From positions 1-60,615 of the forward strand of contig CASFWA010000006.1 of assembly GCA_949298405.1 (NCBI GenBank): a stretch of DNA of 60,615 nucleotides, written 5' to 3'. The notes beneath the pieces are model-generated. The model had not been told where the DNA came from and did no database searches. It worked only from the letters and a program-made list of their open reading frames with translations. Numbering within the stretch: position 1 is the stretch's first letter; the number at the start of each line of letters is the position of its first letter. Shown piece after piece: positions 45,417 to 53,143 of this stretch. This stretch comes from an uncultured Pseudomonadota bacterium (GTDB taxonomy: Bacteria; Pseudomonadota; Alphaproteobacteria; Rs-D84). A program made the position numbers and the translations under genes.

Positions 45417-47217
45417 ATTTCTGTACAAAGTGAACGCTATATTGTGGTTTTTTGTCTGCTCCCAAAGATGCACGAATTACTTTATTCGAAGCAACTTGAA
45501 CTGCACGAACTAAATTGTCGCGGTCTTTGCGTTCTGCTTTTGTTAAATCGTCAATTGCTTTTGTGATTTCAATTTGAATTTGACGTTTCATAAAACCTGT
45601 TGTATCTGTTTCGAATATACCTGCACTAGATACTTCTGGAACGCCCTTTAAGAAACCACGCTTGTCAACAGGCAAAGTGACGAATACGGCACCATTTGTA
45701 GCAATCTTTTTACGGTTTTTATAAACCTTGTCATCTGCACTACGTTCTGTTTCGCCTTCCATAACAACGAAACCTGTTTCGATGGTTTCAGAAATATAAG
45801 GTGCTTCACCGTCTTTTAGTGCAATCATTTCACCGTTATGAACAACCATCATATATTTTGCGCCACCGCGTTCCATCGCCATTTTACCATTTAACATTTC
45901 GTTAATATAGTCACCATGCATTGGAATAGAAACTTGTGGGTGCACCATGTCATAAAAGCGTTCAAATTCTGGGCGACCTGCGTGACCGCTGGCGTGCAGA
46001 TGGTCTGTATCAAATATAGTATGTGTTTTTATACCCATGCGGGCTAGTTTGTTATATAGGTAAGAAACATCTTGTTCGCGACCTGGAATGATAATCGCAC
46101 TAAACAGAACGGTGTCTGTTGGTTGCAACTTCATTTCTTTTACATGACCGCGGCAAAGACGAGTTAACATAGCATATTGTTCACCCTGAGAGCCCGTTAA
46201 GAAGATTGCTTGCTTTTCTGCTGGCAAATCTTTTATTTCGCTGTGCAGATAAACATCATCTTTGTTTAAGTATCCAAATTCTATACCCATTTCGCGGAAT
46301 TCTGGCAATCCAACATAAGGAACTGGGTTAGGGTTGCTACGTTCTTTAATTGCTGCAACGCGTCCTGCGGCATGTGCTGCTTCTGCAAACATTTTCATAC
46401 GCGCAATACTGCGTGAATAACCAGTGACAAGAACGCGACCTGGTGCGTTTTTCATAATTTCGGTTAAAGTTTCACGAACTTGAACTTCTGTAGTTTGTGG
46501 TTCTTGACGAGAAGCCGAAGTGGAATCAGATACACAAGCCAATAATTTAGGGTCAGAACCGATTTCGCGCAAGCGAACAAAGTCAGTAGGTTCTTCTATT
46601 GGGTTATCATCGTTGAAGGTCCAGTCACCTGTATGCAAAACCTTTCCTGCTGGTGTTTTTATTATTAACATCTGTGCTTCTGGTACAGAGTGAGACACAT
46701 GGAAAGTTTCGACTTCAAACGGGTCAAGATTTAATGTTGCGCCATGATGGTCGAAAATAACTATGTCTTTTTCTGGGTTAAAGTCTAATTCAATTCCCTT
46801 GAAAGTTTGAATTAAAATTTCGCCAGGGAAACGAGTGCAATAAATAGGTTTTCTAAACTTTGGCCAAACATATTTTAAAGCACCGATATGGTCTTCGTGA
46901 CCGTGGGTTATAACAAACCCGACAACGTCTTTTTTGCGTTTTTCAAGCCAAGTTGTGTCGCAGTATTGAACGTCACCGGCACCGATTTCTTCTTCCAAGA
47001 ACCCCATACCGCAGTCAACGATTAGGTATTTGCCTTTATATTTATAGACATACATATTTTGACCAACATGTTCCAGTCCGCCTAATGCCATAAAATATAA
47101 ATTTTCATCGTTTTTATCATTTTCGTGCTTGTTCATACCTGTTATTTTTGCAGGCTTTTTAGGTGCTGCAGTTTCTTCTGCAACAGGTGCTTGCTTTTTT
47201 TCTCTAACTTTTACCAT
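45415..47217 (-). CDS. rnj: Ribonuclease J
   Basis: 600 aa from MVKVREKK (47217, AAAAGGA upstream). A basic 45-aa N-terminal extension (QAPVAEETAAPKKPAKI) precedes the metallo-beta-lactamase core with THGHEDHIGALKY. The beta-CASP domain follows (VTGYSRSIARM, LTGSQGEQ), then a C-terminal domain. RNase J is a 5' to 3' exonuclease and endonuclease important for mRNA decay in alphaproteobacteria. This is relevant here because it acts from free 5' ends: 5'-terminal hairpins such as that of hup would resist it. The leader contains a 10-bp hairpin (47247-47313). Confidence 0.93.
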   Translation of the reverse strand: MVKVREKKQAPVAEETAAPKKPAKITGMNKHENDKNDENLYFMALGGLEHVGQNMYVYKYKGKYLIVDCGMGFLEEEIGAGDVQYCDTTWLEKRKKDVVGFVITHGHEDHIGALKYVWPKFRKPIYCTRFPGEILIQTFKGIELDFNPEKDIVIFDHHGATLNLDPFEVETFHVSHSVPEAQMLIIKTPAGKVLHTGDWTFNDDNPIEEPTDFVRLREIGSDPKLLACVSDSTSASRQEPQTTEVQVRETLTEIMKNAPGRVLVTGYSRSIARMKMFAEAAHAAGRVAAIKERSNPNPVPYVGLPEFREMGIEFGYLNKDDVYLHSEIKDLPAEKQAIFLTGSQGEQYAMLTRLCRGHVKEMKLQPTDTVLFSAIIIPGREQDVSYLYNKLARMGIKTHTIFDTDHLHASGHAGRPEFERFYDMVHPQVSIPMHGDYINEMLNGKMAMERGGAKYMMVVHNGEMIALKDGEAPYISETIETGFVVMEGETERSADDKVYKNRKKIATNGAVFVTLPVDKRGFLKGVPEVSSAGIFETDTTGFMKRQIQIEITKAIDDLTKAERKDRDNLVRAVQVASNKVIRASLGADKKPQYSVHFVQK

Positions 47218-47246
47218 AAATAATCCTTTTTTATCGTTTAACTTAT

Positions 47247-47406
47247 GCGTTGTCACGAAATCCATTGCTAATAAAGAAAAATATCTTTATTTGTAGTGAA
47301 TCTGTGACAACGCCGCTTTTATGCCCCTATTTGGCAATTGGTTAATAGAATCAATATACTTAGGGGTGTTTTAAGGAACTTTATTTGTGTAGTTCCTTTT
47401 TTTATC
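47247..47406 (+). ncRNA. Candidate small structured RNA between alaS and rnj
   Basis: GCGTTGTCAC (47247-47256) pairs perfectly with GTGACAACGC (47304-47313), and AATAAAGA/TCTTTATT continues the rod. CCCCTA (47324-47329) pairs with TAGGGG (47361-47366). AAGGAACT/AGTTCCTT (47373-47398) is followed by a seven-T run, a terminator on plus only. No protein is encoded. The first hairpin also lies in the minus-strand rnj leader, so part of the structure may instead belong to rnj mRNA. No clear promoter. Confidence 0.5.
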
Positions 47407-47457
47407 TCTCACCCCAATAATGATACTATTAAATGTTGTGAATGCAAGAATTTAATT

Positions 47458-47483
47458 ACCCGCCATAAAAGGCGGGTTTTCTT
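47458..47483 (+). terminator. Hairpin terminator downstream of the small RNA, convergent to alaS
   Basis: ACCCGCC, loop ATAAAA, GGCGGGTTTTCTT. The T tract is on plus only; it could still end alaS transcripts as a hairpin. Confidence 0.6.
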
Positions 47484-47484
47484 A

Positions 47485-49542
47485 TTATTCTGCCAAAGTA
47501 CCAACTGACATAGTAATTCTGCGAATTCCGCTGCTGATAGATTTTTCTTTGTTAATCTTTGCGCGGATGATTTCGCCTGTGTGATAAATATGCGTTCCAC
47601 CACATAATTCACAAGATATATCGCCAGCAGTAATAACCTTTACCGTATTTCCGTATTTTTCACCGAACAGAGCCATTGCACCTTTTGACTTGGCTTCGTC
47701 CAAAGACATTTCTTCGTGGGAAACGGGCAGGTCTTCGGAAATCCATTTATTAATAAGGTCTTCGGTTGCTTGCTTTTCTTCCGCGGTCATTGCGCGTCCG
47801 AACGAGAAGTCAAAACGAACGGAGTCAGGCGATACCTTGGAACCGCGCTGTTCAACATCTTCGTTTAATACATGACGCAAAGCCGCTTGTAGTAAGTGTG
47901 TTGCAGTATGCGCACGTGCGGTCTGTTGACGAGAAGGCGCGTTTATAATTGTAGAAACTGTATCGCCAACATTTAACGCGTCAGTTAAAGTTCCTTTGTG
48001 AATAACAACATTGTCAACGCGTGCTGCTTCGGATACGTTCATAACCGCTTTCCCGTCTTTCTGTATTTCACCACTATCACCGACTTGCCCGCCTTGTGTG
48101 CCATAGAAGTTTGTTTTATCCAAAGCAACTTCTACTTCGTCCCCCGCATTAGCGGTTTCAACAAACTCACCATTGTGCAAGATAGATAATACTTTTGATT
48201 GCATGTTTGCATCAGGTGAATATTTTGTACTATCGTCTGTGTCGCTTAATTGAGTCTGTGATTCCCATAAAGTGCGAGTCCCCTTTGTATTAGCGCGACT
48301 GCGTTCTTTCTGTTCTGCCATTGACTTTTCAAAGCCTGCGACATCTACATCAATATTTTTATCGCGTAAAATCATCTGGGTTAAATCTAACGGGAATCCA
48401 TAGGTATCAAATAGTTTAAATGCAACATCACCAGGCAGTACATGATTGTTTACTTTTGGTATTTCGTTTTCTAATAATTTCATACCGTTTTGCAACATGT
48501 CTGCAAACGCATTTTCTTCGTTTTGTATGATTTCAACAACGTGCTTTTCTTCACGTGCAAGTTCTGGATAAGCCGCGCCCATTTCTGTAATAAGCGCAGG
48601 GTATAGCTTTGATAATAATGCACCTTTATGCCCCAGAATCTGACCGTGACGCATAGCACGCCGCAAAATGCGACGAATTACATAGCCGCGGTCTGTGTTG
48701 CTTGGGATAACGCCATCTGCAATAGCAAAACCAACAGCGCGCAAGTGGTCTGCAATTACTTTGAATGAAGGGGTGTTTTCTGCATTCTTTTGTACACCGA
48801 CGACATTTTCTATCGCCTTCATTAAATTAACAAATAAGTCAGTATCATAGTTATCTGTCTTGCCTTGCAGAATCGCAGCCCAGCGTTCCAATCCGCCACC
48901 CGTATCAACATTTTTCTTTGGCAGTGGGGATAGATTGCCGTTTGCATCGCGGTCATATTGCATGAATACGTCATTCCAGATTTCAACCCATCTATCGTCT
49001 TCGTTTTCTATGTCTGCACCGAAATCATAGAATATTTCTGTGCATGGGCCACAAGGACCGGTATCGCCAGCAGACCACCAGTTATCTTTATCCCCCAGTC
49101 TAATTGCTTCTTTTCCGGCAACTTTGCGCCAGATTTCTGTGGACTCTTCGTCTGTTTCGTGTGTTGTCACGCGAAGTTTATTCGGGTCCAGACCTAAAAC
49201 TTTTGTTAATAATTCCCAAGAGTATTCAATTGCGCCTTCTTTAAAGTAGTCACCAAAAGACCAGTTGCCAACCATTTCAAAGAATGTATGATGACGTCCG
49301 TCAAAACCGACTTCATCCAGGTCATTATGCTTACCACCTGCACGAATACATTTTTGTACGTCTGCAACACGAGACGCAAATGCAGGTTCTGTACCTTGTA
49401 AAATACCCTTCCATGGAACCATCCCTGCAACAGTAAATAACAGGGTAGGGTCATTTGGTATCAGTGAAGCAGAATGAACAATTTTATGACCTTTTTCTTC
49501 AAAGAAGTTTAAGAAAGTTGTACGAATATCATTATATTTCAT
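47485..49542 (-). CDS. alaS: Alanyl-tRNA synthetase lacking the C-Ala domain
   Basis: 685 aa from MKYNDIRTTFL (49542, AAGGGAT upstream). The class II catalytic core is complete (GGKHNDLDEVGFDGRHHTFFEMVGNWSFGDYFK). The tRNA-recognition domain and the editing domain are also present, with HTATHLL and CELCGGTH as the two zinc-binding pairs. The protein ends with IRRITMSVGTLAE, directly after editing. The usual 180-200 residue coiled coil plus C-Ala module is absent. The stop is TAA and no remnant follows, so this is a natural short form, not a frameshift. Confidence 0.93.
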   Translation of the reverse strand: MKYNDIRTTFLNFFEEKGHKIVHSASLIPNDPTLLFTVAGMVPWKGILQGTEPAFASRVADVQKCIRAGGKHNDLDEVGFDGRHHTFFEMVGNWSFGDYFKEGAIEYSWELLTKVLGLDPNKLRVTTHETDEESTEIWRKVAGKEAIRLGDKDNWWSAGDTGPCGPCTEIFYDFGADIENEDDRWVEIWNDVFMQYDRDANGNLSPLPKKNVDTGGGLERWAAILQGKTDNYDTDLFVNLMKAIENVVGVQKNAENTPSFKVIADHLRAVGFAIADGVIPSNTDRGYVIRRILRRAMRHGQILGHKGALLSKLYPALITEMGAAYPELAREEKHVVEIIQNEENAFADMLQNGMKLLENEIPKVNNHVLPGDVAFKLFDTYGFPLDLTQMILRDKNIDVDVAGFEKSMAEQKERSRANTKGTRTLWESQTQLSDTDDSTKYSPDANMQSKVLSILHNGEFVETANAGDEVEVALDKTNFYGTQGGQVGDSGEIQKDGKAVMNVSEAARVDNVVIHKGTLTDALNVGDTVSTIINAPSRQQTARAHTATHLLQAALRHVLNEDVEQRGSKVSPDSVRFDFSFGRAMTAEEKQATEDLINKWISEDLPVSHEEMSLDEAKSKGAMALFGEKYGNTVKVITAGDISCELCGGTHIYHTGEIIRAKINKEKSISSGIRRITMSVGTLAE

Positions 49543-49640
49543 TTTAAGTAATCCCTTGTTTGTCGGTGCAATTTTATAAATATTGCACAGAAGTTTCAAT
49601 CATAAATATTTATATTTTATAGAAAAGCAGAAAATAGTAA

Positions 49641-50456
49641 TTAGCCCCTAAGGGCAGCAGCGTTCAAAGCCGTCTGCATAAGGTTTTCATACTTGTTAAG
49701 TACGCGACGGTAATGTTCTGATATATTTCTGACGGGTCGATTAAGTTTTTCATATTTAATCGGACATGTATCAATATCTGTTTTTATATAGTTTATTTTA
49801 TCCATATAAATGGGTGCAGAATCAGGGTTGATAAATTTAGCATACATATTCAGAAATGTACGCATTACCGCATCAACAGGTGCGCGAAAATCCAAACTGT
49901 CATCTAGTTTTTTTATAGATTCCAACAATGGCTTTATAAAATCGAATAATTTAACGACGACATTTGTTCTTATAAGTGTTCCTGCAAAACCTAGGTTAGG
50001 TCTGGATAAAGTTATGTTATCACCGTCGATTTCAAGATTATCTGGATTTGTTTTTGCGCGTAACAAGTCCAATACGCGATGATGAATAACGACAGAATTT
50101 TGTACGACAGAGAAAATATCATTTGAAACATCTGGGATAGTTAAATCAGTTATAATGTCGTCATCGTCATTAAAAATAATCCATTCTGGGTTTAGTTTTA
50201 ATTTACTAATAGCATCAGCGATAGCGATACGCGCACGAAAAGTACCGACATTTTCAGAACTATTAATTATAAAAATGTCGCCATTATAGCCCAGGTCGCG
50301 AATTTGTTTTTTTGTAATTGTAGTGACAGGGTTATCATTATGTACGATAAGCATAAATTTTTGATTTAGTTTACCAAGTGCGGGCACAGAAATTTGCAAC
50401 ATTTCGTTATGGAATGTTGTTAAACCGACTACAAGATTTATTTTTCTACCCAGCAT
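49641..50456 (-). CDS. Glycosyltransferase family 2-like (GT-A fold) protein
   Basis: 271 aa. INLVVGLTTFHNEM and FMLIVHNDNP form the first Rossmann-like strands. SENVGTFRARIAIADAI is the family-2 N-G-x-A/R-N-like segment, and EWIIFNDDDDI is an extended DxD metal site. The C-terminal half is helical with DFRAPVDAVMRTF. Probably a sugar transferase for surface or capsule glycans; no partner genes are adjacent. It is preceded by TTGCAA-N17-TAATAT-N7-ATG, a leaderless layout. Confidence 0.65.
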   Translation of the reverse strand: MLGRKINLVVGLTTFHNEMLQISVPALGKLNQKFMLIVHNDNPVTTITKKQIRDLGYNGDIFIINSSENVGTFRARIAIADAISKLKLNPEWIIFNDDDDIITDLTIPDVSNDIFSVVQNSVVIHHRVLDLLRAKTNPDNLEIDGDNITLSRPNLGFAGTLIRTNVVVKLFDFIKPLLESIKKLDDSLDFRAPVDAVMRTFLNMYAKFINPDSAPIYMDKINYIKTDIDTCPIKYEKLNRPVRNISEHYRRVLNKYENLMQTALNAAALRG

Positions 50457-50463
50457 GGAATGA

Positions 50464-50492
50464 ATATTAGTTCAAAGTTTATAAAATTGCAA
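50464..50492 (-). promoter_or_regulatory. Leaderless promoter of the GT2-like gene
   Basis: On minus TTGCAA (50492-50487), 17-nt spacer, TAATAT (50469-50464), 7 nt to ATG 50456. Confidence 0.75.
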
Positions 50493-50548
50493 TCGCTTAG
50501 TTGTTTATGATATAATATAAATCAAGAAATTTTGAGGGGCAGCAGTAA

Positions 50549-51025
50549 ATGAAACCGATAATGTTATTTTCGATAGTTGCGTTAACAATGATAGTAATAG
50601 CAACATCGTTTGGTTTGCAGATATCGAATACGGAAGCAATACAAATACCGGCTAATTTAGTTGGGCAAGAATTGTATGTATGTCCTGCTGCGGATTCTAT
50701 GTGGGATACAATTTCTCAGATGCTTCATCCTTTTATAAATTACATCAGTATTGCATTCTTTTTTGTTGTTATGTTATTGGCGTTTAACTGGGGTTGGGCA
50801 TTATATCAGAATTTGTTAAGTGATTCTTTTAAACGTGAAAGTTTTTCAAAACCGTGGCAGTTTACCAAGTTTACATTTTGGGTAGGTGTGATAGTTTTAC
50901 TATTAACATTGACGCCCAATCATTTCAGAACAGTTCATGTCAAAGGCACGACAGAGAATTGGGTATTATGTGAAAGTAATTCACCAGATGCGCGCGCAGT
51001 AAGGGCAGAAGCGGTTCATAATTAA
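50549..51025 (+). CDS. Membrane protein of unknown function
   Basis: 158 aa, not recognised. Three hydrophobic segments: MLFSIVALTMIVIATSFGL (possibly a signal anchor), INYISIAFFFVVMLLAFNWGWAL and FTFWVGVIVLLLTL. A periplasmic loop with VCPAADSMW follows the first, and a tail with CESNSPDARAVRAEA ends the protein. GAGGGGC upstream of ATG. The layout resembles small inner-membrane accessory proteins, but no motif supports a role. Confidence 0.6.
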   Translation: MKPIMLFSIVALTMIVIATSFGLQISNTEAIQIPANLVGQELYVCPAADSMWDTISQMLHPFINYISIAFFFVVMLLAFNWGWALYQNLLSDSFKRESFSKPWQFTKFTFWVGVIVLLLTLTPNHFRTVHVKGTTENWVLCESNSPDARAVRAEAVHN

Positions 51026-51078
51026 GTATCGCGTTTTTTGTCAAGTTTATGAAAAATATCTAAGAAATAAATATGCTC

Positions 51079-51107
51079 TTGACTTAAAGGCAGGATTTCT
51101 CTACGAT
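51079..51107 (+). promoter_or_regulatory. Promoter of hup
   Basis: -35 TTGACT (51079-51084), 17-nt spacer, -10 TACGAT (51102-51107). Expected start about 51114, two bases before a long hairpin. Confidence 0.75.
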
Positions 51108-51115
51108 TCGGGTAA

Positions 51116-51220
51116 GCAGGACAGGCAATGTCCTTGAAATATAAGAAGTTGCGGTTATAAGATTCCTGAAAGTATCTGATAACTGGGCAAAAGATTTCAA
51201 AGACATTGCCTTGGAACTGC
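51116..51220 (+). promoter_or_regulatory. 105-nt rod hairpin at the 5' end of the hup mRNA
   Basis: Nested pairings close one long rod: GCAG/CTGC (51116-51119, 51217-51220), AGGCAATGTC/GACATTGCCT (51123-51132, 51202-51211), TGAAAT/ATTTCA, TTGC/GCAA, GTTAT/ATAAC and AGAT/ATCT at the tip. The predicted transcript starts at its base, and no terminator separates it from hup. It may shield the mRNA from 5' decay. Confidence 0.65.
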
Positions 51221-51257
51221 CGGACACCTTATATAAATTTATGAAAGGAGAAACAAA

Positions 51258-51530
51258 ATGAACAAACAGCAATTGATTGAAGCAATCGCAAACGAAGTTG
51301 AAGTAACAAAAGCAACCGCTGCTTCTTGCTTGGATGCATTCATCAACACAGTAACAAAAGTTTTGAAGAAGAAGGGCGAAGTACGTTTGGTTGGTTTTGG
51401 TACATTTACAACTGCAAAACGCAAAGCAACAACAGGCCGCAATCCTCAGACAGGTGCTGCTATTAAGATTCCGGCTTCCACTCAGCCGAAATTCAAACCA
51501 GGTAAAGCTTTGAAAGATGCTTTGAACTAA
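51258..51530 (+). CDS. DNA-binding protein HU
   Basis: 90 aa nucleoid protein. MNKQQLIEAIANEVEVTKATAASCLDAFI is the helical part, VRLVGFGTFTTAKRKATTGRNPQTG the beta arm, and IPASTQPKFKPGKALKDALN the end. A full AAAGGAG sits 8 nt before ATG. Codons are visibly more biased than in neighbours, as expected for an abundant protein. HU versus IHF: the AAVGFGTF arm and Pro position fit HU. Long structured leader and own terminator. Confidence 0.95.
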   Translation: MNKQQLIEAIANEVEVTKATAASCLDAFINTVTKVLKKKGEVRLVGFGTFTTAKRKATTGRNPQTGAAIKIPASTQPKFKPGKALKDALN

Positions 51531-51550
51531 ATCGTTTGATTTCGATTTGA

Positions 51551-51578
51551 ATAAAAGCCACCAATCGGTGGCTTTTAT
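51551..51578. terminator. Bidirectional terminator
   Basis: ATAAAAGCCACC, loop AATC, GGTGGCTTTTAT, between hup and the Cys-rich operon. Confidence 0.85.
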
Positions 51579-51579
51579 T

Positions 51580-51885
51580 TTATTCTACATATGGACAAAT
51601 ATCTGTAATTTGATATGTCCCAGTTTTATCAGTATATGTTCCTGGTGCCAAATACATAAAGCAGGCAGGGTATCTTCCAGAATTATTTTCAGACAGGCAA
51701 CTTAATGCGGATGTGTTGTTGCTGCCTCCAACTGCAATATATCCAGATGGGCATTGATTATAATTTTGTACTATTTTTATATTGTAATAATAAACAGGTA
51801 CATAATTTGTTGGGCAAGCACCTGCCGCAAATAAATTTTTTGTTGCAAGCAAAGCAAGCATTATAAATATAGATATTTTTTTCAT
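51580..51885 (-). CDS. Small secreted Cys-containing protein (third gene of the operon)
   Basis: 101 aa with a signal peptide (FIMLALLATKNLFA, cleavage after FAAG or so). The mature part has six Cys (GACPTNY, NQCPSGY, LSCLSEN, PACFMY, DICPYVE) and is Tyr/Gly-rich. GGAGC upstream lies inside the previous gene; the ATG is 1 nt after that stop, so translation is coupled. Function unknown. Confidence 0.6.
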   Translation of the reverse strand: MKKISIFIMLALLATKNLFAAGACPTNYVPVYYYNIKIVQNYNQCPSGYIAVGGSNNTSALSCLSENNSGRYPACFMYLAPGTYTDKTGTYQITDICPYVE

Positions 51886-51886
51886 T

Positions 51887-52333
51887 TTAATTGCTCCCTT
51901 CTAAATTTTGGAAAAATGCTTCTGCGCTATTGCTAGAACCGTCTGATGGGTTAATGGCGCGTTCTGCGCAATGTTGCAAGCAATCTGTTTCATCGTCATA
52001 AATTTTAACAAGAATAAATTTCGATTCTACAGGGTATAAAAGCTTGGACCAACAATATTTGTTTGTGGCGGAAGAAGTTCTACTTCTATAAATTTCTGAT
52101 GTGACACTTCCTACTGAACCACTAGAATTAGAACATATCCCGACACCACGCCGCCTTAAAGGGTTTATTGCTGTCATCTCATACCTTCCGACCCAATCGG
52201 AACCACCTATACCAATCTCTGTTGCCATGCCGTAGGCATATGATTCTTTAATTACGCATAAAGTATGTGCTTGTGAATAATTACAGAATATGACGGAACA
52301 AAAAATTATAAAAATATTCGTATAGATTTTCAT
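51887..52333 (-). CDS. Secreted Cys-rich protein (second gene of the operon)
   Basis: 148 aa with a signal peptide (FIIFCSVIFCNYSQA). Seven Cys in the mature part. The C-terminal segment NKYCWSKLLYPVESKFILV followed by DCLQHCAERA repeats the layout of the first gene (TQCWCRMFSPALSNWVS followed by CNDQCASICA), so the two are paralogous. GGAGGATAAAATG gives a good ribosome-binding site. Periplasmic or surface, role unknown. Confidence 0.65.
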   Translation of the reverse strand: MKIYTNIFIIFCSVIFCNYSQAHTLCVIKESYAYGMATEIGIGGSDWVGRYEMTAINPLRRRGVGICSNSSGSVGSVTSEIYRSRTSSATNKYCWSKLLYPVESKFILVKIYDDETDCLQHCAERAINPSDGSSNSAEAFFQNLEGSN

Positions 52334-52355
52334 TTTATCCTCCAGCGTTTAAAAT

Positions 52356-52799
52356 TTAATAAGTATCTGCCAGTGATGATAATAATCTTCGAATAAGATC
52401 AGACGAACCAGATATTTCCCTTGCACATATGCTAGCACATTGATCATTACAAGTTGTTTCACTAGATGGTGTAGAATAAGTAGATACCCAATTTGAAAGT
52501 GCCGGAGAAAACATCCTGCACCAACATTGTGTATTAGAACCGGGGCTATAAGCCAAATTTATTGCGGGGGATGAACCTCGTTGTGCGCATAAAGCAAGTC
52601 CCTTAAATGTTATTTTTGTGTTGTTTGAATAGCAACTTGCTTTCCATTGAATTCCACCGCCACCACTGCCACCAGTGTACGAGTCTACTTGACAAGAAGA
52701 CAAACTATTAGGAATACACTTAATAAAAGTATCGCAAATTCCTGCGGTTGTTATAAATAGTCCCACCATAAAAACTGGGAGTATTTGTTTTGTGTTCAT
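52356..52799 (-). CDS. Secreted Cys-rich protein (first gene of the operon)
   Basis: 147 aa from MNTKQILPVF (52799; TGGAGG five bases upstream; an ATG four codons earlier is inside that site). Signal peptide with cleavage near TTAGICD. Nine or more Cys, a Gly-rich turn (GGSGGGG) and the C-terminal motif CWCRMFSP..NWV...C..QCASIC shared with the next gene. Structured RNA copy C ends 40 nt upstream, and its segment 3 is complementary to the TGGAGG site. Confidence 0.65.
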   Translation of the reverse strand: MNTKQILPVFMVGLFITTAGICDTFIKCIPNSLSSCQVDSYTGGSGGGGIQWKASCYSNNTKITFKGLALCAQRGSSPAINLAYSPGSNTQCWCRMFSPALSNWVSTYSTPSSETTCNDQCASICAREISGSSDLIRRLLSSLADTY

Positions 52800-52837
52800 A
52801 TTAGCCTCCATTTTTTATCTTGTTTAAAAACAAGTAT

Positions 52838-52868
52838 TAAAAAAACCACCGAATGTTTAAGGGTGGTT
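52838..52868 (-). terminator. Terminator of RNA copy C
   Basis: On minus AACCACC, 11-nt loop, GGTGGTT, then a seven-T run. AACC of the 5' arm overlaps segment 3. Confidence 0.8.
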
Positions 52869-53012
52869 GGAGGTTCATAGCTATAATTTGGTATAGTGTG
52901 CTTATTCAATATATTCACAACCCTCCAACCAAAATGATTGGAGACAATATCGTCCATTCCTGAACGCCAAATTTACGGGCTATGACACCCCAATACATCA
53001 ACACGACGTATC
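52838..53012 (-). ncRNA. Structured RNA family, copy C (leader of the Cys-rich operon)
   Basis: About 175 nt, minus strand. P1 (53011-52993) is ATACGTC, loop GTGTT, GATGTAT. P2 is GGG/CCC (52990-52977), P3 CGTTC/GGACG (52966-52951). P4 is segment 1 CTCCAATC (52943-52936) with segment 2 GGTTGGAG (52930-52923). P5 is TTGTG/CACAC (52920-52896) with loop AATATATTGAATAAG, and P6 is CTATA/TATAG (52896-52881). Segment 3 CCTCCAACC (52873-52865) leads into the terminator. G-U pairs in P3 and P4 are valid only on this strand, which fixes the orientation. Confidence 0.75.
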
Positions 53013-53018
53013 ATTTTT

Positions 53019-53047
53019 ATCTTATAACAAAATATTTATTGGGGCAA
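53019..53047 (-). promoter_or_regulatory. Promoter of RNA copy C
   Basis: On minus TTGCCC (53047-53042), 17-nt spacer, TAAGAT (53024-53019). Expected start about 53012, at the base of P1. Confidence 0.6.
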
Positions 53048-53143
53048 GTGGTTTGTTTTCAGAAACTTAAATTGATAAAAAATCTACTTTACATAAAAAT
53101 TAATATTGAATACAATTAATGGGGTAAACAAAAAGGAAAGAAA

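Noticed and set aside
51116..51220. hup leader hairpin as SRP (4.5S) RNA or 6S RNA
   Set aside because: The conserved SRP apical motif (GGTCAGG with GGAA tetraloop and AGCAGCC) is absent. The rod has no terminator of its own, so a hup 5' UTR is the simpler reading.
52923..53002. Possible leader peptide in copy C (27 codons from an ATG inside P1, ending TGA after segment 2)
   Set aside because: Copies A and B do not keep the frame, start or any regulatory codon run, and no Shine-Dalgarno is present. RNA structure is conserved, coding is not.
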